DNA from: Alloboseaceae bacterium BT-24-1
Lineage (GTDB): Bacteria; Pseudomonadota; Alphaproteobacteria; Rhizobiales; Beijerinckiaceae
Reading direction: 5' to 3'
Assembly: GCA_025846845.1 (NCBI GenBank)
Contig: JAOYTL010000009.1
Coordinates: 248,001-312,000, forward strand
DNA: 64,000 nucleotides
Position 1 is the first letter of the stretch. Every line of letters starts with the position of its first letter. The translations under genes and the position numbers were made by a program. Under the pieces are notes generated by a model. It did not search any database. It was not told the origin of the DNA and was given only the letters and a program-made list of their open reading frames with translations. Shown piece after piece: positions 25,396-34,536 of this stretch.

Positions 25396-26622
25396 ATGGA
25401 TCGCCTTTCGTACTCGACGAGTTCCCTGCCCGGTTGCGACCGGCATCCAATTCCCGGCGCGGTCAGGCACAGGGAGAGGCTTTTTCTCAGTGGATCGAGC
25501 GCCGTCCAGTCAGATGGCTCGATCAAAGGGGGCAGCGATCCTGCGGCGCAGACCCATGCAGCGTTGGACCGCCTGGAGACTGCCCTGGATGCGGCCGGCG
25601 CCTCACTGGACAATATCACGAAGCTGACGACCAGCATCGTGGATCGCGGCTATCGGGCGGAGGTCTACCGTGCTTTGAGCCAGCGGCTCGCCAAGGCGCG
25701 CCCCGTCAGCACCGGGTTGGTCGTCTCGGCACTGCCGCGTCCCGATCTGATCGTGCAGATCGATGCCGAGGGCATCATGCCCGAAAACCCGCTGCGGTTC
25801 ACTCGCCCCTACTCCTTCGAAAATTGGCATGGCCAAGGCTTCCCATGGACGGGCTCGATGGCGATCCGTTCCGATGTCGAGGTCTTCGTGCGCGGCCAGA
25901 CGGGGTCGGGACTGGACCACAGTGGGATAATGGCCAAAGGACGCGGCTTGGATTCTGCCGCCGATCAGGCGGAACTGGCCATGACAAACCTGTCGATCCT
26001 TTTGCAGGAGGCAGGAACATCCTTGGACGATGTCTGCAAGATCACCGTCTATATCAGCGATCGAGTGTACCGGCCCGCTGTCTATCCGGTACTTGGTCGG
26101 CATTTTGGTGAAATCCGCCCCGTCTCGACGGGCATCGTGACGACGGCTTTCGCAAGTCCCGAGATTCTTTTCGAGCTAGACGTGGTCGTTCTCCCGCAGA
26201 ATGGCGGCGATCGGCACCTGCGTCTGCGGCCCTATGATTCCGCAGACGCCTATTACGGCTCGCAACGGCAAGGACTCGGCTCGAAGCTCTGCATGGCTGT
26301 GGTCGCCGGAGACCGCGTGATCTTGCGAGGGCAGACAGGCATGGACCTGGAGCATGTGCTTCGCGGCGCCGGTGACGCCAGCGCCCAGGCGGAGCAGGCG
26401 ATGGACAACGTCGCGGAGCTATTGGGCGAGGCTGGAGCCACGCTCGACGATGTCGTCAAGGCAACGGTCTACGTGACCGAACCCGACTACCTGGCGGGCG
26501 TGAACGCCTCTGTCTTGAGACGCTTTGCCAATCCGCCTGCGTTCACCTCGTTTGTGGTGAAGGGACTGGCGAGCCCGGAACTGCTCATGGAAGTCGACAT
26601 CGTCGCGGTCAAGCGGGCCTGA
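25396..26622 (+). CDS. Triple-RidA fusion protein (three tandem YjgF/YER057c/UK114 domains)
   Basis: This 408-residue protein consists of three full RidA-type domains in a row: about 1-130, 135-267 and 275-408. Each shows the landmark order (RxRLFLSGS or VFVRGQTG or VILRGQTG; AxxxLxxxGxSLDDVxK; P-rich turn; EL(L/I)xE(L/V)D strand). Classical RidA is a 130-residue homotrimer whose imine-deaminating sites lie between subunits and use an Arg (R105 in E. coli). Here the matching positions are Ser105, Ser244 and Phe383, so canonical chemistry is not expected. The fusion would fold as a one-chain pseudo-trimer with three different interfaces. It sits between the metallo-hydrolase and the ABC importer. 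Confidence 0.87.
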   Translation: MDRLSYSTSSLPGCDRHPIPGAVRHRERLFLSGSSAVQSDGSIKGGSDPAAQTHAALDRLETALDAAGASLDNITKLTTSIVDRGYRAEVYRALSQRLAKARPVSTGLVVSALPRPDLIVQIDAEGIMPENPLRFTRPYSFENWHGQGFPWTGSMAIRSDVEVFVRGQTGSGLDHSGIMAKGRGLDSAADQAELAMTNLSILLQEAGTSLDDVCKITVYISDRVYRPAVYPVLGRHFGEIRPVSTGIVTTAFASPEILFELDVVVLPQNGGDRHLRLRPYDSADAYYGSQRQGLGSKLCMAVVAGDRVILRGQTGMDLEHVLRGAGDASAQAEQAMDNVAELLGEAGATLDDVVKATVYVTEPDYLAGVNASVLRRFANPPAFTSFVVKGLASPELLMEVDIVAVKRA

Positions 26623-26773
26623 GGACCCGAGGGTCTAAGCGCTGGTGAGGTCGGATCCTGATGACCGGCGTCTCCGATGCACTTCCGCGACGTTCACCGG
26701 ATTGAACGAACGGACCACTCCCACCAGTGGAAATCGCAGTCCAATACAAACGTAACAAAAGAAGGGGAAAGTG

Positions 26774-28273
26774 ATGAAGAATTTCCTGAGCGTGGCGGCT
26801 GTAGCCGTGGCGATGTCGCTGCCGATCTGGACACCCGCGTTGGCGCAGAACTCGCTCCGCGCCGCCCTAGCGACGACCCTCTACCAACTGGATCCGTCCA
26901 AGACGACGATAGGAGACGAATACATCTATGTGCATCTCGTCTTCAACGGGCTGTCGCGAATAGATCCCGATCTGACGGTCAAGCCCGACCTCGCCGAGAG
27001 TTGGAAAGCCTCGGACGACCTGAAAACCTGGGTCTTCAAACTCCGTGATGGCGTGAAGTTCCATCATGGAAGGACGCTTGATGCAGAGGATGTCGTCGTC
27101 ACAGTCAAGCGAATCCTCGACCCGCAAACGGGATCGCGGGGCCGGTCGAACCTGACCATGGTCGATACCGTGGAAGCGACGGGGCCACTCGAGGTCACGT
27201 TCAAACTGAACATTGCATATGCGGGCTTCCCCGACGTATTCGCTGACCGGCAGCTTCGCATCGTCCCGAGGGACAAAGTCGACGAGCTCTCCACGCATCC
27301 GATCGGCACGGGTCCCTTCAAGTTCAAGTCCTGGTCGCCTGGCGACCGGATGGAGCTGGTAAAGAACCCCGACTACTTCGAGGCGAGCCTGCCCAAGCTC
27401 GATGGTGTGACGCTCCGCATTATCCCGGAGGCCGCGGCGCGCATCGCCGCGCTCGAATCCGGGTCGATCGATCTTCTCTGGAACCTCCCCTTCGAAGCCG
27501 TCGAGAAGTTCGAGAATCACAAAACCATCCGGATCGACAGCGTCCCGACCCCGACCTGGGACGGCGTGATCCTCAACAACGAACGTCCGCCTTTCAACGA
27601 CCCGCGAGTGCGTAAGGCTCTCGCTCTTACGATAGACAAGTCCGCGCTCGTGGAACTCGCACTCTTCGGCCAGGGAGCCCCGACTTTCAGCCCCCTTCCT
27701 CCGGGTCATCCCTACTTCAACACTGAAATGAAGTTCGCGCCGCCGGATATCGCGCAGGCGAAGAAGCTCCTCGCGGAGGCCGGTTACCCGAACGGGTTCG
27801 ACATCCCGATGCAAGTTCCCCAGGAGCGGGAGCAGCGCGTGCGGCTGGGTGTCGCGGTGAGGGACATGGCCCGCGCCGCCGGCATTCGCATCAACGTCGA
27901 GCGCGTGCCGTTTGCCACCTATGCGGCAAATGTCGCGGGCAAGGCCCAGCTGTTCATCGACGGATACTTTGCGCGCCCCACCGTCGATACGTCCCTCTAT
28001 CCGTTCTACCACTCCTCGGGGTCCTGGAACCGCCAGCTCTGGCTCTACAATGAGCCACGTGTTGACCGGATCCTCGACGAGGCGCGGCGCACCAACGACG
28101 AGGAAGCCCGCAAAAAGCTGTTCAAGGAGTTCCAGGTCGTCGTCGAGGAAACCCAGCCCAGCATCATCGCCTACGCACAGGCTCACGTGAACGGGGTCAG
28201 CCGCAGGGTCGAGGGCTTCAAGTCGACGCCCATGCTCTGGCTAGAGCTCAAGAACGTCACCCTGAAGCCGTAA
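26774..28273 (+). CDS. Dipeptide/oligopeptide-type ABC transporter solute-binding protein (SBP family 5)
   Basis: This 499-residue periplasmic protein has a Sec signal (VAAVAVAMSLPIWTPALAQ) and SBP_bac_5 hallmarks: DLAESWKASDDLKTWVFKLR, GVKFHHGRTLDAEDVV and IGTGPFKF. ATG 26774 follows AAGGGGAAA. The family binds peptides, opines, glutathione, nickel or guanidino-type cargo. It is followed by two permeases and a fused ATPase, making a full importer that supplies the ureohydrolase cluster. It lies about 150 bp after the triple-RidA gene. Confidence 0.9.
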   Translation: MKNFLSVAAVAVAMSLPIWTPALAQNSLRAALATTLYQLDPSKTTIGDEYIYVHLVFNGLSRIDPDLTVKPDLAESWKASDDLKTWVFKLRDGVKFHHGRTLDAEDVVVTVKRILDPQTGSRGRSNLTMVDTVEATGPLEVTFKLNIAYAGFPDVFADRQLRIVPRDKVDELSTHPIGTGPFKFKSWSPGDRMELVKNPDYFEASLPKLDGVTLRIIPEAAARIAALESGSIDLLWNLPFEAVEKFENHKTIRIDSVPTPTWDGVILNNERPPFNDPRVRKALALTIDKSALVELALFGQGAPTFSPLPPGHPYFNTEMKFAPPDIAQAKKLLAEAGYPNGFDIPMQVPQEREQRVRLGVAVRDMARAAGIRINVERVPFATYAANVAGKAQLFIDGYFARPTVDTSLYPFYHSSGSWNRQLWLYNEPRVDRILDEARRTNDEEARKKLFKEFQVVVEETQPSIIAYAQAHVNGVSRRVEGFKSTPMLWLELKNVTLKP

Positions 28274-28286
28274 GAGCAGCGCCCAG

Positions 28287-29243
28287 ATGACCGCATTCAT
28301 CGCACGTCGCCTGTTCTTCATAGTTCTCGTGCTCGTCGCCGTGTCGATGCTGGTGTTCGGGATCACGGCGCTCCTGCCGGCCAATGTCGCATATCTGATC
28401 CTGGGGCCATTCGCGCCTCCGGATCAGGTGCGGGCGCTTGAGATCAAACTGGGTCTGACGGATCCCATCTGGCAGCAATACCTTCGCTGGGCGAGCTCGT
28501 TCCTTACCGGCAACCTGGGCGAATCCACCCTCATGAACCGGCCCATCGGGCCCATGCTCACTGAGGCGGTCGGCCGGTCGCTGATGCTCACAGGGGCCTC
28601 TTTCGTGCTGATCGCTGTGATCGGCGTCGGACTCGGGATCGTCGCGGCGCTGCGGCACGGAAAGCCGCTGGACCACGGCGTGTCCATCGGGACCTATCTC
28701 GGTATCGCCGTCCCCGAGTTCTTCTGGGCGATCATCGTCATCCTGGTCTTCGCCGCCTGGTTGGGTTGGCTGCCCGCCTCGGGGTACGAGGCGCCCTCGG
28801 AGGGCCTCTGGATCTGGCTGAAGCATCTTATCGCACCGACGATCACGCTCGTCTTCGGTCATCTCGCCCACGTCTCGCGCCTAACCCGATCGAGCATGAT
28901 CGAAGTGCTGCAGAGCCCATATGTGACGGCAGCGCGTGCGAAGGGTCTCCCCGAGCACGTCGTGGTCCTCAGGCACGCCCTGCGGAACGCGCTGCTCCCG
29001 ACGATCACGGCCCTCGCCCTCGATTTCGGACGCCTGATGGGAGGAATCGTGGTCGTCGAGACCATCTTCGCCTACCCCGGCCTCGGGAGGTTGATCGTCT
29101 TTTCCATCCAGAACAGGGATCTGCCGACATTGCAGGCGGCGATCCTCGTCGTAGCCGCCATCTACGCGGCTGCAAACCTCGTGGCGGACCTCCTGTACGC
29201 CCGCTTCAATCCCAAGATCAGGTATGGGCGCAATGTCAGCTGA
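28287..29243 (+). CDS. ABC transporter permease, DppB family
   Basis: This 318-residue inner-membrane protein has six predicted helices, an N-terminal FIARRLFFIVLVLVAVSMLV anchor, and the EAA loop around RAKGLPEHVVVLRHALRNAL typical of DppB/OppB. It forms the channel with the DppC-like partner whose gene overlaps its 3' end. Confidence 0.9.
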   Translation: MTAFIARRLFFIVLVLVAVSMLVFGITALLPANVAYLILGPFAPPDQVRALEIKLGLTDPIWQQYLRWASSFLTGNLGESTLMNRPIGPMLTEAVGRSLMLTGASFVLIAVIGVGLGIVAALRHGKPLDHGVSIGTYLGIAVPEFFWAIIVILVFAAWLGWLPASGYEAPSEGLWIWLKHLIAPTITLVFGHLAHVSRLTRSSMIEVLQSPYVTAARAKGLPEHVVVLRHALRNALLPTITALALDFGRLMGGIVVVETIFAYPGLGRLIVFSIQNRDLPTLQAAILVVAAIYAAANLVADLLYARFNPKIRYGRNVS

Positions 29244-30105
29244 GGTGTCAACGACGGTCGTCGACGAAAAACCGCCGGCTCGCGGCTGGCCGCTGCAGCT
29301 CAAGATCGGGCTCCTTCTCACCGGCACGATCGTGCTGCTGAGCTTGCTTGCGCCGTCGATCGCGCCGCATCCCTGGGATACAGTGTCGATGCGGACGCGC
29401 TTCCTGCCACCCGGCCCGACGTATTGGTTGGGGACGGATGAATATGGGCGCGACGTCCTGAGCCGTTTGCTCATGGGGGGCCGGCTTTCAATCGCGATGG
29501 GGTTGGGGGCGACAATCGTCAGCCTTTTGGTCGGCGTGCCTATGGGGCTTGCCGCCGGCTATTTCCGTGGCTGGGTCGACGAGACCTTGATGCGGCTCGC
29601 CGACGTCCTGATGGCCGTTCCGCCGATCATGCTTGGCCTCCTCGTCCTAGCCGTCACCCCGCCTTCCCTTTGGAAGACGGCCCTCGCTGTCGGCTTCGTC
29701 TATATACCGTTGATCGCCCGGATCACCCGGAGCGTGACGCTCACCCTGGCGAACGAGGAATTCATCCAAGCCGCCAGGGCGCGCTCGGAGAGCAACTGGT
29801 ACATCCTGTTCCGGGAGATCCTTCCAAACGCCTGGCCGCCTTTGCTCGTCGAAGCAAGCTTGCGCGTGACCTATGCCATCCTTTTGGGTTCTGCCCTCAG
29901 CTTTCTCGGTCTGGGAGCCCAGCCGCCAAGCTCGGACTGGGGCCTGATGATCGCCGAGGCCCGCTCATTCATCGACCGCGCCCCGTGGATCGCGCTCGCA
30001 CCCGGTCTCGCCATGTGCCTGCTCGTCATCGGCATCAACCTGCTCGGAGACGGCCTGCGCGAGCGGCTCGACCCGCGCCTCAAGACCAGGATCGGTAAGC
30101 GCTGA
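29224..30105 (+). CDS. ABC transporter permease, DppC family
   Basis: This 293-residue permease has an N-terminal cytoplasmic tail, then LKIGLLLTGTIVLLSLLAPS, LGTDEYGRDVLSRLLMGGR, and the EAA loop AARARSESNWYILFREILPN, all DppC/OppC features. Start 29224 overlaps the DppB-like gene by 20 bp; ATG 29233 is an alternative. The fused ATPase gene starts 1 bp after its stop. Confidence 0.9.
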   Translation: MGAMSAEVSTTVVDEKPPARGWPLQLKIGLLLTGTIVLLSLLAPSIAPHPWDTVSMRTRFLPPGPTYWLGTDEYGRDVLSRLLMGGRLSIAMGLGATIVSLLVGVPMGLAAGYFRGWVDETLMRLADVLMAVPPIMLGLLVLAVTPPSLWKTALAVGFVYIPLIARITRSVTLTLANEEFIQAARARSESNWYILFREILPNAWPPLLVEASLRVTYAILLGSALSFLGLGAQPPSSDWGLMIAEARSFIDRAPWIALAPGLAMCLLVIGINLLGDGLRERLDPRLKTRIGKR

Positions 30106-30106
30106 C

Positions 30107-31966
30107 ATGCTGGATATTTTCGACCTCACGGTTCGCTACCGCACTTCCGGCGGAGAGCTCGAGGCGCTCTCGTCGATCTCGATCAGCGCCAAAAAGGGCA
30201 CGACGCTGGCCCTGGTGGGCGAGTCCGGATCGGGCAAGAGCACCGTTGCCCTGGCTGCCATGGGGCTGCTTCCGCAGGAGGCGCAGATCATAGGCGGAAC
30301 CGTCCGCTTTGATGGCCATGACCTCGGTGCCATGAGCGTGGAGGAACGCCGGCGCCTGCGGGGCTCGCGCCTGGGGCTGGTGTTCCAGGACCCGTTCTCG
30401 GTGCTCAACCCTTCGCTGACAATCGGCTCGCAGGTTGGCGAATCCCTCATCCACCATCGCGGATACACGCCTCGCGAGGCGTTCGAGCGGGCGATCGGAC
30501 TGCTGGACGAGGTCGGCATCCTCAATCCCAAGGCTGTGGCGAACGCCTATCCCCATGAACTGTCGGGTGGCATGCGGCAACGCGCCATCATCGCCGGCGC
30601 GCTCGCGCCCGAGCCGGACCTGCTCATCCTCGACGAGCCGACGACCGCACTGGACGTGACGATCGAGGCGCAGATCATCGAGCTGCTCGAGCAGTTGCGC
30701 GCCCGCCGTGGGCTCACCATGCTGTTCATAAGCCACAACCTCGGCGTGGTGCGGCGCGTCGCCGACGAGGTTGCGGTGCTCTATGCCGGGCAGATCATCG
30801 AGCACGGCGCGACCGAGGACGTGCTGCATCGCCCGATGCACCCCTATGCCAAGGGCCTTCTCGCGGCGATCCCACGCATCGGCTCCAAGCAGCTCAGGCT
30901 GGCCTCCATCCCAGGTCGGCTGCCCGACCTTCGGAAGCCTCCGAGCGGCTGTCGTTTCGCGGAGCGCTGCCCCTTCGCTTCCGAGAGCAGCACGCAGCCT
31001 CAAACCATGCGGATGGTCGGTGGCAGGGGCGTTCGGTGCGCAAATGCCGAGTTGGTTGAATCAACGCCATGGCCGACCCCGGAGGCGACCGCGACACAAG
31101 CGCCGCCAAGGTCGGAGCAGTCACCGGTCGTCTCGGTGCGCGCGCTCGACAAGACCTTCCGGATCGGGGGCGGCGTCACGCTGGAAGGCTGGCGGCTGCG
31201 TAGAAACGAAACGCTTCTCAAGCCTGTGGACGACATCACGCTGGACATCCGACGCGGCGAGGTTCTCGGCCTCGTGGGGGAGTCCGGGTCTGGGAAGACG
31301 ACCCTTGGAAGGACGATCCTTCGTTTGATCGATCCGGATTCGGGTGAGATCCGGATTGGGGACGAGCTCGTTTCCGGAAAGCCCCAGCGAGAGCTCGAAA
31401 GGATGCGGCGAACCGCGCAGATCGTCTTCCAGAACCCGGATTCCTCGCTCAATCCCCGCAAGACCGTCGGGGAATTGCTAGCACGGCCCATTAGGCGCTT
31501 CGGGCTTGCAACCACCGAGCGGATGCCCACGCGCGTGCGGGAGTTACTGGACATGGTGCGCCTGCCCTCGCACTATGCCAACCGCTATCCCCATCAGATG
31601 AGTGGAGGCGAGAAGCAGCGCGTCGGGATCGCCAGGGCGCTGGCGACTGAGCCACGCTTCATCGTCTGCGATGAGCCCGTATCCGCGCTCGACGTATCAG
31701 TTCAGGCGGCGATCGTGAACCTCCTGGCCGATCTGCGCGATCAGTTGGGAGTCGCGTATCTCTTCATCTCGCACGATATCGGAGTGGTCGCCCATCTATC
31801 GGACAGGATCGCTGTGATGCAGCATGGCAAGCTCGTCGAGATCGGCGACGCTGACGCTATCCTCAACCACCCAAGACACCCCTACACGATCAAGCTCCTA
31901 TCGGCCGTTCCGAGGGTCGACGCCCGGTCGACGTCTGCGGGTTCAGGCCCCCCACCACTTCAGTAA
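30107..31966 (+). CDS. ABC transporter ATPase with two fused DppD/DppF-type domains
   Basis: This 619-residue protein joins two peptide-importer ATPases. The first half has GESGSGKST near residue 38, LSGGMRQR and LILDEPTTALDV; an oligopeptide C-terminal extension with the Cys-rich CRFAERCPFA follows at about 280-290. The second half has GESGSGKTT, MSGGEKQR and FIVCDEPVSALDV. Fusion replaces separate DppD and DppF subunits, as in GsiA. Its expression is tightly linked to the permeases. The last codons lie 94 bp before the second ureohydrolase. Confidence 0.92.
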   Translation: MLDIFDLTVRYRTSGGELEALSSISISAKKGTTLALVGESGSGKSTVALAAMGLLPQEAQIIGGTVRFDGHDLGAMSVEERRRLRGSRLGLVFQDPFSVLNPSLTIGSQVGESLIHHRGYTPREAFERAIGLLDEVGILNPKAVANAYPHELSGGMRQRAIIAGALAPEPDLLILDEPTTALDVTIEAQIIELLEQLRARRGLTMLFISHNLGVVRRVADEVAVLYAGQIIEHGATEDVLHRPMHPYAKGLLAAIPRIGSKQLRLASIPGRLPDLRKPPSGCRFAERCPFASESSTQPQTMRMVGGRGVRCANAELVESTPWPTPEATATQAPPRSEQSPVVSVRALDKTFRIGGGVTLEGWRLRRNETLLKPVDDITLDIRRGEVLGLVGESGSGKTTLGRTILRLIDPDSGEIRIGDELVSGKPQRELERMRRTAQIVFQNPDSSLNPRKTVGELLARPIRRFGLATTERMPTRVRELLDMVRLPSHYANRYPHQMSGGEKQRVGIARALATEPRFIVCDEPVSALDVSVQAAIVNLLADLRDQLGVAYLFISHDIGVVAHLSDRIAVMQHGKLVEIGDADAILNHPRHPYTIKLLSAVPRVDARSTSAGSGPPPLQ

Positions 31967-32060
31967 CGGCACAACCGAACAAGCGTCGCCGACGTCGGCG
32001 CAGCGATCGCTCGTCCTCGCCCGTCACAGCGCGCAAGCTTCCCGACAAAAGGAAAACCTC

Positions 32061-33017
32061 ATGAGACTTACCGTTCCCGCCAAAGCCGAACATACGACGT
32101 TTCTCTATTCTGCGGCAGTGAACAGCCTGGACGATCTGGCGGCGGATATTGCCTATCTCGGGATACCCTACGGTCATTCGTACTCGTTCGGAGAAATCGC
32201 GAACGACCAGAGCCGCGGGCCCTTGGCTTTGCGCCGCGCTACCGATCGGATCCTGCGCTCGATCGAACGTTACGACTTCGACATCGGGGGACCGCTCTAC
32301 GACAACAGGCCGATACGCGCCGTCGATTGCGGTGACGTCTATGCGGACCCTACCGATCCCCTGGGTCACCTCGCACGTGCGGAAGCAACGGTTCGAAAGA
32401 TCGTCGCCGCCGGGGCCATGCCCATAGTCCTCGGCGGCGATCACTCGATCCCGATCCCCGTCCTGCGTGCGTTGGACGACCAGGGGCCGATCACCTTGAT
32501 CCAGATCGACCAGCACCTGGATTGGCGCGAGGAGATAAACGGCGTGCGCGAAGGACTTTCCAGCCCCATCCGCCGCGCCTCGGAGATGAGCCATATCGGG
32601 GAGATTTTCCAGATCGGGCTGCACGCTTCCGGAAGCGGGCGACCGGAAGAGTTCGACGCAGCGCGCGCCTATGGAGCACACCTCTTCCCGTCCTATGACA
32701 TTCACGAGAAGGGCATCGACCACGTCCTCGAAAGGATTCCCGATGGCGGTCGATACTACGTTACGATCGACCTGGACGCATTCGAGCCGGGAATCGCGCC
32801 TGGGGTGGCTGCCCCGTGCGCAGGCGGCATGACCTTCATGCAGGCCCGGACGTTGCTGCACGGCTTGGTTCGAAAGGGTCGAGTGTTGGGCATGGATGTG
32901 GTGGAGATCACGCCCTCCACGGACGTGAACCAGATCACGACCATCACGGCGGGTCGTTTGATCGTAAACCTCGTCGGGGCTGCCGTTCGCGCCGGCTATT
33001 TCGATACGGCAGCCTGA
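32061..33017 (+). CDS. Ureohydrolase (agmatinase/guanidinobutyrase family), copy 2
   Basis: This 318-residue paralogue of copy 1 has the same length and order of motifs: GGDHSIP (H128), D150-Q151-H152-L153-D154, and TIDLDAFEP. All metal-binding Asp and His positions remain, but the usual Ala in DAHxD is Gln, and the loop after DLDAFEP differs from copy 1, so the two may act on different guanidino substrates or form a mixed oligomer. ATG 32061 follows AAAAGGAAAA; an in-frame start at 31824 lies inside the ATPase gene and is rejected. The MmgE/PrpD gene starts 4 bp downstream. Confidence 0.88.
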   Translation: MRLTVPAKAEHTTFLYSAAVNSLDDLAADIAYLGIPYGHSYSFGEIANDQSRGPLALRRATDRILRSIERYDFDIGGPLYDNRPIRAVDCGDVYADPTDPLGHLARAEATVRKIVAAGAMPIVLGGDHSIPIPVLRALDDQGPITLIQIDQHLDWREEINGVREGLSSPIRRASEMSHIGEIFQIGLHASGSGRPEEFDAARAYGAHLFPSYDIHEKGIDHVLERIPDGGRYYVTIDLDAFEPGIAPGVAAPCAGGMTFMQARTLLHGLVRKGRVLGMDVVEITPSTDVNQITTITAGRLIVNLVGAAVRAGYFDTAA

Positions 33018-33021
33018 CGGG

Positions 33022-34419
33022 ATGACCGCCCATCAGCCGGCCACGGGAGACGATGTCGAATTGCATCCCAGCACCGTCGGGGTGATGGCCGAGTGGGCGG
33101 CGAGCGTCGAGGACGGAGACATTCCGGAGACCGTCTGGAAGGTCGCTCTGAACTGCCTTGTTGACGTTTTTGGTGTCGCCATCGCTGGGTCGCGGACCCC
33201 GGTCGCCGAAGCGGCACGTGAGACGATGCTCGCTGTGTCGCGACCGGGAGATGCCGCACTTTTCGGCTGCGGAGCTTCCGTCTCGGCGCCGGGCGCCGCC
33301 TTCGCGAACGCCACGGCTGCACACGCGCTCGATTTCGACGACAACTGCTACGCGGGCTTCGTTCACGGGTCGGCGGTTGTCATCCCATCAGCGCTCGCCA
33401 TGACCCAGGCCGTGGGCGCATCGGGACGGCGCTTTCTGAAAGCCATCATCATCGGAACCGAGGTCGAATATGCGTTGGGCATGGCCGCGACCCCCGGCAT
33501 TTACGAGCGCGGATGGTGGACTACCGGCGTGCTCGGCTCGGTAGGATCCGCGGCGGCCGCAGCGGCGGCGATCCGCGCGAATGTCGATGAGACAGCCAAC
33601 GCGCTCGGCTTCGCCATCGCCGGCACAGGAGGGATGAAGTCTTGCTTCGGTACCGATGCCAAACCGCTCATGTGCGGCCGAACCGCAGAGGCCGGCGTGA
33701 CTGCGGCTATGCTCGCAAAGCGCGGCGCAACTGGCCCACACGACGCGGTCGAGCACAGGTTCGGGTTCGGGGCACTATTCGGATCGGGAGCCTTCCATCG
33801 CGAGCAACTCAATCTGCTGGGAACGTGCTGGCGCTTGCTCGAACCCGGCATCGATTTCAAGCGGATCCCCGTGTGCCTGTCCGCCCATGCCGCCGTGGAC
33901 GTTGCAATTGGCCTCGTCGCGGAACACCGGCTTTCCCTCGAGCAGATCGAGACCATAACTTGCGACGTACCGCCGGTAGTGGTGGCGAACCTCGTCCATG
34001 ACATCCCGACCTCGCGCCAGGAGGCCCAGTTTAGCATGCCCTTCGCCGTGGCGGCCTCCCTGTGCTTCGGCACATTGAAGGTCGAACACCTCGAACCGGC
34101 TCATCTCGCGCATGGCGGCGTCGCCGCACTGATGCGCAAGATCATCATGGTCGCCGGCCCGAGATGGACGCCCGAGCTGAGAGCAGCGGCGCCGGAGGGA
34201 GCCGCCGTCCGCATCGTTCTCAAGGACAGCCAGGTCTTCGAGGGATTTCGTGCCTGCACCAGGGGTTCGGCCGGAGAACCGCTCGACGACAGCGAGATCG
34301 ATTGCAAGTTTCTCGACTGCGCCGCTTCGGTCATGGACCAACGCAAGGCGAACCAACTGCTCGATCGCCTGCGCGGGATCGATGGCTTGGAGGACGTTCG
34401 CACGCTTGTCGTCGCCTGA
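33022..34419 (+). CDS. MmgE/PrpD family protein
   Basis: This 465-residue cytoplasmic protein has the MmgE/PrpD pattern: an N-terminal helical domain (NCLVDVFGVAIAGS, ATAAHALDFDDNCYAG) and a C-terminal mixed domain with HAAVDVAIGLV. Family members include 2-methylcitrate dehydratase, cis-aconitate decarboxylase and iminodisuccinate epimerase, so dehydration, decarboxylation or epimerisation of a polycarboxylate is plausible. It is the last gene of the ureohydrolase/ABC cluster and is coupled to ureohydrolase 2 by a 4-bp gap. A convergent gene with a shared terminator follows. Confidence 0.88.
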   Translation: MTAHQPATGDDVELHPSTVGVMAEWAASVEDGDIPETVWKVALNCLVDVFGVAIAGSRTPVAEAARETMLAVSRPGDAALFGCGASVSAPGAAFANATAAHALDFDDNCYAGFVHGSAVVIPSALAMTQAVGASGRRFLKAIIIGTEVEYALGMAATPGIYERGWWTTGVLGSVGSAAAAAAAIRANVDETANALGFAIAGTGGMKSCFGTDAKPLMCGRTAEAGVTAAMLAKRGATGPHDAVEHRFGFGALFGSGAFHREQLNLLGTCWRLLEPGIDFKRIPVCLSAHAAVDVAIGLVAEHRLSLEQIETITCDVPPVVVANLVHDIPTSRQEAQFSMPFAVAASLCFGTLKVEHLEPAHLAHGGVAALMRKIIMVAGPRWTPELRAAAPEGAAVRIVLKDSQVFEGFRACTRGSAGEPLDDSEIDCKFLDCAASVMDQRKANQLLDRLRGIDGLEDVRTLVVA

Positions 34420-34492
34420 TAGAACTGGATCGTCACGCCGCGCGGCGATGCCCGGTGACCCTCCAGCGGCCTTCCAGTAGACCATGACCGTC

Positions 34493-34527
34493 GGATGGTC
34501 GCGAAGCCTTGGGCCTCGCGACCATCC
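34493..34527. terminator. Bidirectional hairpin between convergent prpD-like and MHS transporter genes
   Basis: GGATGGTCGCGA (34493-34504) pairs perfectly with TCGCGACCATCC (34516-34527), a 12-bp stem around an 11-base loop. It lies exactly between two convergent stop codons (34419 and 34537). There is no long T-run, but position and strength support a shared terminator. Confidence 0.7.
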
Positions 34528-34536
34528 TGCTTCCGT

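Noticed and set aside
26867..28186. Long minus-strand open frame (439 codons)
   Set aside because: It is fully antisense to the family 5 solute-binding protein, and the amino acid content (many Arg, Val, Gly) shows no domain.
31824..32060. Upstream extension of ureohydrolase 2
   Set aside because: It runs inside the ATPase gene; ATG 32061 has a clear ribosome site and matches the N-terminus of the paralogue.
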